Shown: positions 36,501 through 46,090, counted from the first letter of the stretch. The stretch: DNA of 64,000 nt from Flavobacteriales bacterium (GCA_002401955.1 NVUQ01000012.1:1-64000); one strand, 5' to 3'. Made by a program: numbers and translations. Notes: generated by a model not told the origin, from the sequence alone.

Positions 36501-37261
36501 ATTTAACTTATGATAATATGGATTTTGGAACAGTTAAGGGGTTAACAGTGGCTTATGATTTAAGAACTAAGGGGAATGTGTCTATGCGAGCGAGTTATAC
36601 GCTGCAATTTGCTGAGGGTACTGGTTCTAGTACTACTACTTCTCAAAATTTAGTTTCATCAGGTAATGGAGGTTTAAGAACGCTTTCACCACTGAATTAC
36701 GATCAAAGGCATAGAATATTATTATCGATGGATTATAGATATGCTTCTGGTAATAATTATAATGGTCCAGTAATGTTTGGTAAAGACATTTTGCAAAATA
36801 CAGGATTAAACATTACAATGAGATCTGGATCTGGTACTCCTTACACTAAACGCTCTGCTGTAGATGGTGCTGGTGTTCTTTTTACTACAAATTTACAAGA
36901 TCCTCAACAAGGACAAATAAATGGTTCTCGTATGCCATTTACCACAACTTTTGATATGAAATTAGATCGAACTATTGACTTGAAATGGGGTAAAGGAGAA
37001 GATGATGATAAAAAGGAAGCAAGTTTAAATGTTTATATTCAGGCATTGAATGTATTAAATACAAAAAATATTATAGATGTTTATAACTATACAGGTAATG
37101 CAGAAGATGATGGTTTTTTAGCGGCATCTTACCAACAAAATTATATTAAAGGACAGGTGTCAGAACAATCTTTTAGAGATTTATATACAAGTAAGGTAAA
37201 TGACGGTAATAATTATGCACTACCACGAAGATTGAGATTAGGTATACAATTAAACTTTTAA
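33530..37261 (+). CDS. TonB-dependent receptor with carboxypeptidase-regulatory-like domain
   Basis: 1243 residues. Signal peptide (1-20, ending FAFAQ), CarboxypepD_reg-like domain (about 22-105: GTIKGKMLDKDNGEPLPFAN), then a plug domain (about 125-235) with SSGGTVTAEDIKKMPGRS, GDLSIRGARSNSTDMYIDG and GGVINITTK. The remainder is a large outer-membrane barrel ending LRLGIQLNF with terminal Phe. SusC-like receptors import ligands using TonB energy; other members serve export-linked roles. The first 120 residues show no obvious TonB box. It is followed after 25 bases by a huge T9SS cargo and then a PorV-family gene. No SusD homologue is present, so glycan uptake is not supported. Confidence 0.9.
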   Translation: MLKKLAVLVSVLFTVSFAFAQSGGTIKGKMLDKDNGEPLPFANVVLMKGGSQVAGTMTDFDGKFTFNALTPGKYNVEATYVGYQPIKVADVVVYGGKITFIPPIKASSGAENLQEFVVIEYEIPLISADQTSSGGTVTAEDIKKMPGRSAAAIAATVGGVYSKDDGTGDLSIRGARSNSTDMYIDGIKVRGSSNLPKSAIEQVAVITGGIPAQFGDVTGGVINITTKGASKEWFGGIEYVTSGFKTGDDVVGLDKFGFNLLGFSLSGPLYTRKDSAGNKKDAVIGFFLSGEAKHEVDPRPYVGGVLKINDAKMAELNETPLIQDFSENEGVINGISYIRNSDMEESSFRLNTARKGLNLAGKLDFTTSKTTNLTLGGSFDYTDRNMYSRRSSMFNSQNNEQRIERTYRGYARFTQRFANSTDEENPSLVKDAYITFQVDYSHFKRTRQSEQHKNNFNNYGYVGKFRTTRELNYDEYLANIPTLNLDGTLTGDSISGNFSNYANVLYEFEPGDINPILSNYTANYYDIFANDHVDHWETKTQVENAALINGAEYDDVYGLYRTMGTVYNQYSLTDQSQFRVSAQGSASVGNHSIKLGFEYEQRNDKFYNLNPRGLWTVGRKLTNDHIQQRDYTVGTFDSTFVGSNDPYNYLFQQAYNGNAHYTFDKELRKSLGLTVNGLDWIDFDSYGPDVWTIDMFTADNLLIDGGSSLVSYSGYDHTGNKLSGNPSLDDFFNDVDDKGDKTRKVPGFKPIYMAGFIQDKFAFDDLIFNIGVRIDRYDANQSVLKDKYSMFPIKTVGEIQATNLIEGLPTNIGDDYAVYVVDANNPDVGEILGYRNGAIFYNADGEEIQDPKILEQSGKMQPWLLNPGDESITTDLNGESFKDYEPDVNISPRIAFSFPISDEALFFAHYDVLTQRPESRNNLDLISYLLMESRNNYINNPDLKAEQTIDYELGFQQKLNNYSSLKIAAFYRELRNQVQSTQIIGAYPETYLTYDNMDFGTVKGLTVAYDLRTKGNVSMRASYTLQFAEGTGSSTTTSQNLVSSGNGGLRTLSPLNYDQRHRILLSMDYRYASGNNYNGPVMFGKDILQNTGLNITMRSGSGTPYTKRSAVDGAGVLFTTNLQDPQQGQINGSRMPFTTTFDMKLDRTIDLKWGKGEDDDKKEASLNVYIQALNVLNTKNIIDVYNYTGNAEDDGFLAASYQQNYIKGQVSEQSFRDLYTSKVNDGNNYALPRRLRLGIQLNF

Positions 37262-37286
37262 TTAGAAATTAATTTAAGAATAGATT

Positions 37287-40200
37287 ATGCGAAATGCGAT
37301 AAATATAAAAAGTAAAATTGCCTTGTTTTTAGTTGCAATTTTAACCATCTCTAATGGTTATGCTCGTAAAAATACAGGGAACGGGAAAATAACAACTACA
37401 GCTTCTACTACAAAAGCAGCTGGATGTGCTCCTGCCACAGCGATAGCTGAGTTGAAATTGAATAATGTTAGAGCTCGTATTGAGGGTACAGGAGGAAGTA
37501 TGTGGATGGATCGATCCAATACTATTGCAGATTATGAAATACCTAGAAGAAGTATTATTACAGACCCTAAATATACCGCAATATTTGCTGGTGCATTATG
37601 GATGGGAGGACTAGATGTAAACGGACAATTAAAAATTGCAGCGGTAACTTTTAGAGGTGATGGTAATGATTTTTGGCCAGGCCCCTTAAATACAACTACA
37701 GCAGAAATAGATGCAACAACATGTACTTCTTACGATAAGTTCTATGGTGTTTCACGAGCAATGGTGGATGAATTTGTTGGATGGAATCAAGCAAAAATTG
37801 ATGATGGAATAACAGGAGGTACCTCAGCTACTGATGATTATCCTGGTTATAGTATTCCTAACGAAATTTTAAATTGGCCAGCCCATGGAGATATGAGTAA
37901 AGGACAGGATTGGCATTTAGCACCGTTTTATGATGTTGATGATGATGATTTCTACGACCCTACCTCAGGAGATTATCCTAAGTATGACTTAATTGGTGAT
38001 ATTGACTGTAGAACAACTAGAGATGTACGATTATTTGGAGATACAACGATTTGGTTTGTATTTAATGATAAAGGAAATACCCACTCTGAATCTCAAGGAC
38101 CATCTATCGGTATGGAAATAAGAGGTCAAGCCTTTGCTTTTGCCACTAATGATGAGGTAAATGATATGACATTTTACAACTATGAAATGATCAATCGATC
38201 AACATTTACCTTAACAGAAACTTATTTTGGACAATGGGTAGATGCAGATTTAGGAGGTTCTGAAGATGATTTTGTGGGTTGTGATGCTCAAAGAGGATTA
38301 GGATATTGTTATAATGGAGATGCGAATGATGAAGGAGGTACTGTGGACGGTTATGGAACAACTCCACCTGCCATTGGGGTAGATTTCTTTGAAGGTCCTT
38401 ATGCAGATAGTGACGGAATAGATAATCCATTAGTGTATGATGCTGCTATTGCATTAGCTAATAATGGAATTCCTTACAAAGGTTTAGGAATAGGTTATGG
38501 TGATAGTATTATAGATAACGAACGATATGGTATGCGTAAATTTGTTTATTATAGCCGAGGTGGACAGTTTAATGGAGATGGAGATCCATCAAGTGCATTA
38601 GATCATTATAATTATTTAAGAGGAAGATGGAGAAATGGCGGTGCCAACATGGTTTGGGGAGGGAATGGAAATGCATCTTCAAGTGGAGGTACAATTTTGG
38701 CAGATTTATTATTTCCTGGAGATTCAGATCCTTTATTTTGGAGTACACAAGGTGTCACAGCATCCCCAGCAAATTGGTCTGAACTAACTGAAGGAAACGC
38801 TGTTGGAGATAGAAGATTTTTAGAATCTGCTGGTCCATTTACATTAGAACCTGGAGCGGTAAATGATTTAACCGTAGGAATTGTTTATGCTAGAGCAATT
38901 TCAGGAGATAATTTTGCCTCAATTAGTGCACTTAAAGTTGCAGATGATAAAGCTCAAGCCTTATTTGATAATTGTTTTAAAGTCTCAGAGGGACCTGATG
39001 CACCAGATGTTGATTTCCAAGAGTTAGATAGAGAATTAATTCTTTATATTAGTAATAGAAAAGTATCGAATAACTTTAATGAAACGTACAATCTAAAAAA
39101 CCCTTTTATTGCTATTCCTGATACTATGAATGGTGTTTATCAAGGAAATGATGACGATAAGGATACATTGAAATTTTATAAATTCCAGGGGTATCAAATT
39201 TATCAAGTAAAGAATGGATTAATTACAGTTGGAGAATTGAGTAATCCAGATGTTTCTAGACTGGTTGCTCAAGTAGATCTTAAAGATGATGTAACTACTT
39301 TAATTAATACCTATTATAATGATGAATTTTCAGTTAACGTGCCTTCTTTAATGGTTGAGGGTAAAGATGAAGGAATAAAACATTCTTTTAGATTTACAGA
39401 AGATAAATTTGCTTCTGGAGATTTAAGATTGGTAAATCATAAAACCTACTATTATCTTGCCATTGCATATGGCTACAATCAGTATAAAAAGTATGATGGG
39501 AATGATCCTACAGCCTTAGATGGTCAAAAGTTGCCATACATTGGAAGTAGAAAAATGGCTGGAGGACAAGGAATTCGTTCCTTCTCAGCTATTCCACATA
39601 ATCCTGTACCAGAAAATGGAGGGACTATAGCTAACTCTCAATATGGAGATATGCCTCAAATTACTCGATTAGAAGGACAAGGAAATGGAGGTAATGATTT
39701 AGAATTAACAGCTACTTCAGAAGCACTTATTGTTGCCAATAACTTTGCTGATCATCCTATTTATAAAGCAGGAAAAGGTCCAATTCAAGTTAAAGTAATT
39801 GATCCATTAATGGTTCAATCAGGAGTGTATAAAGTACAATTTATAGATTCACTTACACCTGGAAGTTTAAATGATGCATTATGGACATTACGTTTACCTA
39901 ATGGTATAGATACTATTAATTCTGATCAAACAATAACATTAGAAAATGAACAATTGTTTTTAGATCATGGTATATCCATTAGTATTAAGCAAACAAATGT
40001 ACCTGGTACTGATAAGGATATAGGAAATGGAGTAATTGGTTCAGGAGTAGAATATGCAGATTCAACATTGAAATGGTTGGGTGGATTCGTAGATGCTGAT
40101 GGGGAGAACGATAGAAACTGGATACGTTCAGGATCTGATGTATTTGATGATGGAACAACCGTTAGTGTTTTTAATGATTACGATGAACCTAATTTTGAAG

Positions 40201-41372
40201 ATCCTGATGGAGATTTTGAAACAATGATTGGGGGAACTTGGTCACCATACAGATTAGTTTCTTATTATAAAGCAGCTTCTACATCAGACCCAAATGCTAA
40301 AATAATATCAGATGCTGTTGGGTTGCCATTGTTTAATGGTGGTGCGGTTAAACAATCTACTACTGGCTTAAAAGCATTACAATCAGTCGATGTTGTTTTT
40401 ACAAATGATAGAACTAAGTGGAGTAGATGTATGGTGTTTGAAGCTAGAAATGATGATGTATTGGCACAAGGAAATGCAAAACATTTAGAATTAAGAGAAG
40501 CAAACAGCGTAGATAAATATGGTGTAGATGATGGAACAGGAACAGGAATGGGGTGGTTTCCAGGATATGCTATTAATGTAGAAACAGGAGAACGTTTAAA
40601 TGTATCTTTTGCTGAAGACAGCTGGTTAGCTGGAGAAAATGGTCAAGACATGATGTGGAACCCTACTTCAACTATGCAAGCAGGAGCAGGGTTTCCTCAA
40701 GAATTAATGATTGGAGGGAAACATTATGTTTATGTATTTGGTAAGGAAGGAATTTATCCAACATATGATAGTTGTACTATCTTATACAATAAAATGAATA
40801 GTACAAACATTAATAAGATGTTGGCTATGAGAACATGTATGTGGGCAGGGGTGCCAATGTTAGAACAAGGACACACTATAAATTCGAGTGGTGTTGGTAA
40901 TATGTTTGAAACAGATGCTAAAGTAAAGTTAAGAGTTGAAAGACCTTATGAAAACTTTACAACAGCCTCATTAGTAAATGCTAGTTTACCATACTATCAA
41001 TTTGATATGACTGGATTTGAAGTAGAAACTGGTGTTGCTTCTGCAATGGATTCTGCTTTAATATTGATTAACGTAGTACCTAACCCATATTATGCTTATT
41101 CAGAATATGAAACTGATCAACTAGATAATAGAATTAAGATAGTTAATCTTCCTGAAATATGTACGATATCTATTTATAATGTTAGTGGTACATTAATGAG
41201 AAGGTTTCAAAAAGATGACAGTAAAACAAGTTTAGATTGGAATTTAAAAAATCATGTAAATATACCTGTTGCTAGTGGTGTATATTTAATACATGTTGAT
41301 GTACCAGGTATTGGGCAACGAACACTCAAATGGTATGGGGTAATTAAACCTACAGATTTAAATAATTTCTAG
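37287..41372 (+). CDS. 1361-residue T9SS cargo protein, function unknown
   Basis: Signal peptide (1-26, MRNAINIKSKIALFLVAILT then SNGYA) and a C-terminal type A-like sorting domain (about 1260-1361: NVVPNPYYAYSEYETDQ, CTISIYNVSGTLMRRF, ending WYGVIKPTDLNNF). The long middle contains many Asp-rich turns (YDVDDDDFYDPTSGDY, DPDGDFETM) that may bind calcium. No enzyme motif is recognised. In T9SS, such proteins pass through the SprA/Sov pore and are collected by PorV. A PorV-family gene follows directly (28-base gap) and a TonB receptor precedes, so this is likely the cargo of a dedicated three-gene unit. Proteins of this general form occur widely in Bacteroidota next to the same partners (general knowledge). 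Confidence 0.72.
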   Translation: MRNAINIKSKIALFLVAILTISNGYARKNTGNGKITTTASTTKAAGCAPATAIAELKLNNVRARIEGTGGSMWMDRSNTIADYEIPRRSIITDPKYTAIFAGALWMGGLDVNGQLKIAAVTFRGDGNDFWPGPLNTTTAEIDATTCTSYDKFYGVSRAMVDEFVGWNQAKIDDGITGGTSATDDYPGYSIPNEILNWPAHGDMSKGQDWHLAPFYDVDDDDFYDPTSGDYPKYDLIGDIDCRTTRDVRLFGDTTIWFVFNDKGNTHSESQGPSIGMEIRGQAFAFATNDEVNDMTFYNYEMINRSTFTLTETYFGQWVDADLGGSEDDFVGCDAQRGLGYCYNGDANDEGGTVDGYGTTPPAIGVDFFEGPYADSDGIDNPLVYDAAIALANNGIPYKGLGIGYGDSIIDNERYGMRKFVYYSRGGQFNGDGDPSSALDHYNYLRGRWRNGGANMVWGGNGNASSSGGTILADLLFPGDSDPLFWSTQGVTASPANWSELTEGNAVGDRRFLESAGPFTLEPGAVNDLTVGIVYARAISGDNFASISALKVADDKAQALFDNCFKVSEGPDAPDVDFQELDRELILYISNRKVSNNFNETYNLKNPFIAIPDTMNGVYQGNDDDKDTLKFYKFQGYQIYQVKNGLITVGELSNPDVSRLVAQVDLKDDVTTLINTYYNDEFSVNVPSLMVEGKDEGIKHSFRFTEDKFASGDLRLVNHKTYYYLAIAYGYNQYKKYDGNDPTALDGQKLPYIGSRKMAGGQGIRSFSAIPHNPVPENGGTIANSQYGDMPQITRLEGQGNGGNDLELTATSEALIVANNFADHPIYKAGKGPIQVKVIDPLMVQSGVYKVQFIDSLTPGSLNDALWTLRLPNGIDTINSDQTITLENEQLFLDHGISISIKQTNVPGTDKDIGNGVIGSGVEYADSTLKWLGGFVDADGENDRNWIRSGSDVFDDGTTVSVFNDYDEPNFEDPDGDFETMIGGTWSPYRLVSYYKAASTSDPNAKIISDAVGLPLFNGGAVKQSTTGLKALQSVDVVFTNDRTKWSRCMVFEARNDDVLAQGNAKHLELREANSVDKYGVDDGTGTGMGWFPGYAINVETGERLNVSFAEDSWLAGENGQDMMWNPTSTMQAGAGFPQELMIGGKHYVYVFGKEGIYPTYDSCTILYNKMNSTNINKMLAMRTCMWAGVPMLEQGHTINSSGVGNMFETDAKVKLRVERPYENFTTASLVNASLPYYQFDMTGFEVETGVASAMDSALILINVVPNPYYAYSEYETDQLDNRIKIVNLPEICTISIYNVSGTLMRRFQKDDSKTSLDWNLKNHVNIPVASGVYLIHVDVPGIGQRTLKWYGVIKPTDLNNF

Positions 41373-41400
41373 AATTAGTTATTGAATAATTACAATAGAT

Positions 41401-42492
41401 ATGAATATGAAAAAGCTTAAATTATCAATAATATTACTAATGACATTCGGTTATTCGATTAATGTTATTGCAGGTAATGAAGATAGAGCTGGTGAGGCTG
41501 GAGCGTCACAGTTATTAATTAATCCATGGACTAAAAGTGTTGGTTGGGGTGGTGCAAATACTGCTTCAGTTACTGGGCTTGAAGCAATGTCGTTAAACAT
41601 TGCAGGTTTGGCATTTACAAGAAAAACAGAGGTTTTAGTAAATCACAAAAGATACTTTGTTGGAAGTGAAATAGGAATTAATACTTTTGGTTTATCTCAA
41701 CGTGTTGGCGAAACAGGAGTTATAGGAATATCTCTCATGTCAATTTCTTTTGGTGAAATTGATAGAACAACGGTTAATTTACCAGAAGGAGATGGAAGTA
41801 AATTTTCTCCAAAGTTTACTAATTTAGAGATAGGTTATGCAAAAGCATTTTCTAATAGTATTTACGGTGGATTAAGTGTTAAAATTATTAGTGAATCGAT
41901 AGCTGATGTTTCTTCAAAAGGTTTTGCTTTTGATGCGGGAATTAGATATGTAACAGGAGATAATGATCAGATTAAATTTGGTATTTCTTTAAAAAATGTA
42001 GGTCCAACGATGAAAGCTTCTGGTGATGGATTATCTTTTACTGAAGAGAACGATAAAGCAGGTTTTGATATCCAATCATCTCAAAATCATAAAGCATCAT
42101 CATTTCAGTTACCATCGTTATTAAATATTGGAGCATCTTATGATTTTTATATCTCTCCAACAATTGATTCTACGAGTAAAGAGATTTCTGCAGATCATAG
42201 AATTACTTTAGCAGGAAATTTTACTTCTAATTCATTTACTAAAGATCAGTATAGAATAGGATTAGAATATTCTTTTAGAAGTATGTTTCAATTAAGAGGT
42301 GGTTATGTTTTAGAGCAAAGCACATGGTTTGATTCTGAAAAACGAACTTCAGCTTATACAGGACCAGCTTTTGGAGCTTCTTTTGTTGCTCCATTAGGTA
42401 AAAAAGGAAGTACATTAGGTATACATTATGCATACCAAATGACTGAGAGTTTCTCCGGAACACACAGTATTGGTCTGAGATTAGATTTATAA
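41401..42492 (+). CDS. PorV/PorQ family outer-membrane protein
   Basis: 363 residues. Signal peptide (about 1-24, MNMKKLKLSIILLMTFGYS; a second Met at position 3 is an alternative start) then GEAGASQLLINPWTKSVGWGGANTASVTGLEAMSLNIAGLAF, the family's N-terminal signature. A FadL-like barrel follows, ending HSIGLRLDL with the aliphatic terminus. PorV is the shuttle that receives T9SS cargo at the outer membrane. This copy is encoded with a large cargo and a TonB receptor rather than with the core T9SS genes, so it is probably a paralogue dedicated to that cargo (inference). The operon ends with the strong terminator at 42518-42544. Confidence 0.85.
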   Translation: MNMKKLKLSIILLMTFGYSINVIAGNEDRAGEAGASQLLINPWTKSVGWGGANTASVTGLEAMSLNIAGLAFTRKTEVLVNHKRYFVGSEIGINTFGLSQRVGETGVIGISLMSISFGEIDRTTVNLPEGDGSKFSPKFTNLEIGYAKAFSNSIYGGLSVKIISESIADVSSKGFAFDAGIRYVTGDNDQIKFGISLKNVGPTMKASGDGLSFTEENDKAGFDIQSSQNHKASSFQLPSLLNIGASYDFYISPTIDSTSKEISADHRITLAGNFTSNSFTKDQYRIGLEYSFRSMFQLRGGYVLEQSTWFDSEKRTSAYTGPAFGASFVAPLGKKGSTLGIHYAYQMTESFSGTHSIGLRLDL

Positions 42493-42517
42493 AAAAGATT
42501 AAATATCCCTTAATTTG

Positions 42518-42544
42518 AAGAGAACTCTATATTAGAGTTCTCTT
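42518..42544 (+). terminator. Strong rho-independent terminator
   Basis: A perfect 12-bp stem, AAGAGAACTCTA (42518-42529) with TAGAGTTCTCTT (42533-42544), a 3-base loop, and a T run to 42547. It closes the receptor/cargo/PorV operon 26 bases after the stop and separates it from greA. Confidence 0.85.
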
Positions 42545-42567
42545 TTTCAATTTTAAATACACAAGTT

Positions 42568-43041
42568 ATGTCACAAGTTAATTACTATACAGAAGAAGGT
42601 TTGAAAAAACTCAATGATGAGTTAGATCAAATGAAAAATGTAGAAAGATCCAATATTTCTGCTCAAATTGCAGAAGCTAGAGATAAAGGAGATTTATCTG
42701 AAAATGCAGAATATGACGCTGCTAAAGAAGCTCAAGGCTTGTTAGAGCTAAAGATATCTAAATTAGAAACAGCACTTTCTAGTGCACGTATTGTGGATGA
42801 ATCTCAATTGGATTTATCTAAAGCGTTAATATTATCTAAAGTAAAAATTAAGAATGTAGCAAATGGTGCTATAATGGAGTATACTTTAGTATCAGAAAAA
42901 GAAGCTGATTTAAAGCAAAAGAAAATTTCTGTAGATTCTCCTATAGGAGATGGTCTGTTAGGTACATCTGTAGGCGATATTGCCGAAGTTAAAGTTCCAA
43001 CAGGGATAATGAAATTTGAAATAATAGAAATTTCTAGGTAA
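42568..43041 (+). CDS. greA: Transcription elongation factor GreA
   Basis: 157 residues, the usual length. N-terminal coiled coil (residues 4-75: YYTEEGLKKLNDELDQM, then ARDKGDLSENAEYDAAKE with the acidic tip that reaches into the RNA polymerase secondary channel), and a C-terminal FKBP-like domain (IDSPIGDGLLG-type SPIGDGLLGTSVGDIAEV). It rescues stalled polymerase by stimulating transcript cleavage. The stop overlaps the start of the HIT gene by one base (TAATG), so the two are translationally coupled. Confidence 0.95.
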   Translation: MSQVNYYTEEGLKKLNDELDQMKNVERSNISAQIAEARDKGDLSENAEYDAAKEAQGLLELKISKLETALSSARIVDESQLDLSKALILSKVKIKNVANGAIMEYTLVSEKEADLKQKKISVDSPIGDGLLGTSVGDIAEVKVPTGIMKFEIIEISR

Positions 43042-43430
43042 TGGATTCAATTTTCACCAAAATCATTAATAAAGAAATTCCTGCATACATTATTGAGGAG
43101 AACAATGAATTTATAGCTTTTTTAGATGTTTTTCCTTTAGCAAAAGGTCATACTTTAGTGATTCCAAAAAAACAAGTAGATTATATTTTTGATTTAGATG
43201 AGGATACTTATGCTCGTTTATGGCAATTCACAAAACGAATTTCAACTAAGGTTGAAAGTGTAATTGATTGTAAGAGAATAGGTATTGCAGTTATTGGATT
43301 AGAAGTGCCTCATGCACACATTCATTTAGTTCCAATAAACAATGTAGAAGACATTAATTTTTCTAGACCAAAATTAAAATTAGAAGAAATAGAGTTTTCA
43401 GAAATCCACCAACTTATTCTTAACGCTTAA
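43041..43430 (+). CDS. HIT-family nucleotide hydrolase/transferase
   Basis: 129 residues. Starts [20 protein letters not shown] as in HINT-type proteins and contains the histidine triad His91-x-His93-x-His95 in [10 protein letters not shown]. It probably hydrolyses adenosine phosphoramidates or dinucleotides in the cytoplasm. Linkage to greA through a one-base overlap is a frequent arrangement in Bacteroidota. It is convergent with ruvC, with an 11-base overlap of coding ends (43420-43430). Confidence 0.93.
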   Translation: MDSIFTKIINKEIPAYIIEENNEFIAFLDVFPLAKGHTLVIPKKQVDYIFDLDEDTYARLWQFTKRISTKVESVIDCKRIGIAVIGLEVPHAHIHLVPINNVEDINFSRPKLKLEEIEFSEIHQLILNA

Positions 43431-43977
43431 AATTTCGTTTAGGATTCTTTTTAATAAAAGCGTCCCATCCTGAGTATGATTTTTCAGAGTTAGGTTTTCC
43501 CATTTGAAAATAATGACAAACAGCTACAGCCAAACCATCGGTAGCATCTAAATGTTTGGGTAAAGATTTTAGCTTGAGTAAATTTTTTAACATTCCAGCA
43601 ACCTGTTCTTTAGATGCTATTCCTTTTCCAGTAATGGATTGTTTTATTTTTTTAGGAGCATATTCGCTTACAGGAATATCTTTTGATAAAGCCGCAGCCA
43701 TAGAAACACCCTGTGCTCTTCCTAATTTTAACATAGATTGAGGGTTTTTCCCTAAAAAAGGAGCTTCAATGGCAAATTCATCAGGTTTGTACTCGTTGAT
43801 TAGGTATTGAGTTCGTTCAAAAATTTTTTTTAGTTTTAGAGCATGGTTTTCTAGTTTATTCAATTCTATTGAACCCATAGCAATTAAGCTCATTTTATTG
43901 TTTTTTATTTGAAGAATACCATAACCCATTATATTTGTGCCAGGATCAATTCCTAATATTATTTTATCTTTAGTCAC
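43420..43977 (-). CDS. ruvC: Crossover junction endodeoxyribonuclease RuvC
   Basis: 185 residues. The four catalytic acids are Asp11 in [13 protein letters not shown], Glu71 in FAIEAPFLG, and Asp144 and Asp147 in [13 protein letters not shown]. RuvC cuts Holliday junctions together with RuvAB during recombination and repair. The C-terminal tail (KNPKRNFKR) is basic. Its last 11 bases overlap the end of the HIT gene on the other strand. Single gene; ruvAB are not in the window. Confidence 0.95.
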   Translation of the reverse strand: MTKDKIILGIDPGTNIMGYGILQIKNNKMSLIAMGSIELNKLENHALKLKKIFERTQYLINEYKPDEFAIEAPFLGKNPQSMLKLGRAQGVSMAAALSKDIPVSEYAPKKIKQSITGKGIASKEQVAGMLKNLLKLKSLPKHLDATDGLAVAVCHYFQMGKPNSEKSYSGWDAFIKKNPKRNFKR

Positions 43978-44018
43978 AATAATAAAGCTTAAACGTATTA
44001 ACTATAAATAGGCAGTTT

Positions 44019-44969
44019 TTGAAAAACAATAAGTTATACAAATATATCAATTTACTACTCAGAAATCTCATTGGTGTATTTGCGATTTGTTTTATCTATA
44101 TTAAATTGAAAGATAATTTTTTAATTGGGTTTCAAAAAATTAATAATGCAGAAATTAATTACAGCTTACTAGTTGTTGCATTTTTATTGTTGTTTGTCAA
44201 TTGGGGTTTAGAAGCTATAAAGTGGCAATATGCTGTTCGTGATATTCAGAAAATTACTGTATTAAAAGCTTTTAAATTAACGATTACAGGTATTACTATG
44301 GGATTGTTAACTCCTAATCGAATAGGAGAAATTCCTGCAAGAGCATTATTATTAAACAAAAAATCGTTTAAAGAAATAACATTAAAAACAGGAGTTGCAA
44401 GTTTTAGTCAGCTGTTAATCACTTTATTTTTAGGAGCTATAGGATTATTTTTTACACAACATTATTTTATTGAAACAATTGATATAACAGTTTGGAGTAC
44501 CTTTTTACTTACAGGAGTGTTGCTTTTGTTCTTAGTCTATTTTAAAGTAAATAAACTCGATTTTATCTTTAATAAGATTAAGTTTTTAGCCGAAAAAGAA
44601 TTTTTTAAAGCCTTGTCTGATTTTTCTAGTGTAGAACTTTTAAACATGCTTTTTATTAGTTTACTTAGGTATATTGTTTTTTCGGTGCAATTTTATTTGG
44701 TATTAAAAGCATTTGATATTTCTTTACAATCACTAAACGATGTTTTTTTAATCCCAGTATGTTTTATGATTGCTTCATTTATACCTACCATTATAATTTC
44801 TGAAATAGGAGTTAGAGGGTCAGTCGCTTTATTTGTATTTGGAACAGTTTCAGATATGGATGTAAATATTATATTAGCTTCAATCACGCTTTGGTTAATT
44901 AATGTGGCATTACCCGCATTAATGGGTTTAATTAATTTAAAAGAGTTGAAAATCATCAAAGAAAATTGA
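44019..44969 (+). CDS. Flippase-like integral membrane protein (UPF0104/LPG synthase TM family)
   Basis: 316 residues with about eight hydrophobic helices. GLLTPNRIGEIPARALLLNKK near residue 100 matches the conserved loop of the lysylphosphatidylglycerol-synthase-TM/AglD family, whose members act in lipid or lipid-linked sugar transfer. The function here is unknown. The start is TTG at 44019; the next ATG would remove the first helices. Overlaps the glycosyltransferase start by four bases (TTGA), so the pair probably acts together on a lipid-linked glycan. Confidence 0.85.
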   Translation: MKNNKLYKYINLLLRNLIGVFAICFIYIKLKDNFLIGFQKINNAEINYSLLVVAFLLLFVNWGLEAIKWQYAVRDIQKITVLKAFKLTITGITMGLLTPNRIGEIPARALLLNKKSFKEITLKTGVASFSQLLITLFLGAIGLFFTQHYFIETIDITVWSTFLLTGVLLLFLVYFKVNKLDFIFNKIKFLAEKEFFKALSDFSSVELLNMLFISLLRYIVFSVQFYLVLKAFDISLQSLNDVFLIPVCFMIASFIPTIIISEIGVRGSVALFVFGTVSDMDVNIILASITLWLINVALPALMGLINLKELKIIKEN

Positions 44970-46090
44970 GTTATCTAATTATCATATTAGCTCTTATTAC
45001 AACTATATATTTTTGCGCTATTGTATGGGTGATAATTGGGTTTATTAAGATTAAGAAAATAGGCTTTCAAAATAGAGAAACGGTTGATGAACAAAATATT
45101 TCAATCATTATTCCAGTAAGGAATGAAGAGATAAATATAGAAAAGTGTTTGCAATCGATTCAAAATCAGAATTATAACACTAGTAATGTTGAAGTAATAA
45201 TCATCAACGATCATTCAACGGATAACACTGAAAAGTTTGTTAATGATTTTATTAAAGGCTCAATATTACAAATTAGTTTGTACGCTCTTTCAGATAAAAC
45301 ATCTAAAAAAGAAGCGTTAAAACTTGGAATAGAGAAATCTAAATATAATTTAATAGCAACAACAGATGCAGATTGCATTTTACCTGAAAATTGGCTAAAA
45401 AATACTTCATTACACATAAATGATGGAGTTGATATGTTATTAGGACCTATCATTTTTGAAAAGGGAAACGGTTTTTTATATTGGTTTCAAACATTAGATA
45501 TGCTAGCAATACAAGGAATTGAATTTGGAACCTTACATTATCAAAAACCGATTTTAAATAATGCTGCCAATTTATCCTATTTAAAAAGTACCTATAAATA
45601 TGTAGGTGGTTTTGATACATTTAATACTCCATCAGGAGATGATGTATTTCTGCTAGAAAAATTTAAATCAAGTAATAAAAAAATTACAGGCTTATTAGCA
45701 AAAGATTTTATTGTAGAAACACCTGCAGAAAAAACATTGTCAGGATTTTTTAATCAACGATTAAGATGGTCTTCAAAAGCAAAATATTATTCGAGTAAAT
45801 TATTGCTGTTTTTTAGCTCAATTGTATTAATTCAGAACATCTTATTGCTATTTATCTGTGTTGTAATACCATTGGTCGAAAAATATAGATTAATACTCAT
45901 AATCTTATTCCTAACTAAATGGCTTATTGATTTTATATTGCTATTTTTGGTTGCTTGTTTCTATGATAGAAATAAAGCATTGTTATATTTTATTCCTGTT
46001 CAATTAATATATCCAATATATATTATTGTAGTATGGATTGCATCAATCACTACTAAGTATAATTGGAAAGGAAGAGAGTTTAATGGATAA
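44966..46090 (+). CDS. Membrane glycosyltransferase family 2
   Basis: 374 residues. One N-terminal membrane helix (3-25), then a GT-A fold: ISIIIPVRNEEINIEKCLQS, VEVIIINDHSTDNT, the nucleotide-sugar Asp motif TTDADCILPENW, GGFDTFNTPSGDDVFL, and QRLRWSSKAKYY, the (Q/R)xxRW-type motif of processive or chitin-synthase-like enzymes. Two or three helices close the protein (about 270-365). The start is TTG at 44966, overlapping the upstream stop. Its end overlaps the ABC permease start by eight bases. Donor sugar and acceptor are unknown. Confidence 0.9.
   Translation: MSYLIIILALITTIYFCAIVWVIIGFIKIKKIGFQNRETVDEQNISIIIPVRNEEINIEKCLQSIQNQNYNTSNVEVIIINDHSTDNTEKFVNDFIKGSILQISLYALSDKTSKKEALKLGIEKSKYNLIATTDADCILPENWLKNTSLHINDGVDMLLGPIIFEKGNGFLYWFQTLDMLAIQGIEFGTLHYQKPILNNAANLSYLKSTYKYVGGFDTFNTPSGDDVFLLEKFKSSNKKITGLLAKDFIVETPAEKTLSGFFNQRLRWSSKAKYYSSKLLLFFSSIVLIQNILLLFICVVIPLVEKYRLILIILFLTKWLIDFILLFLVACFYDRNKALLYFIPVQLIYPIYIIVVWIASITTKYNWKGREFNG

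Noticed and set aside
46038-46082. Upstream TTG extension of the ABC permease
   Set aside because: It lies entirely inside the glycosyltransferase gene; ATG at 46083 gives the usual N-terminus.
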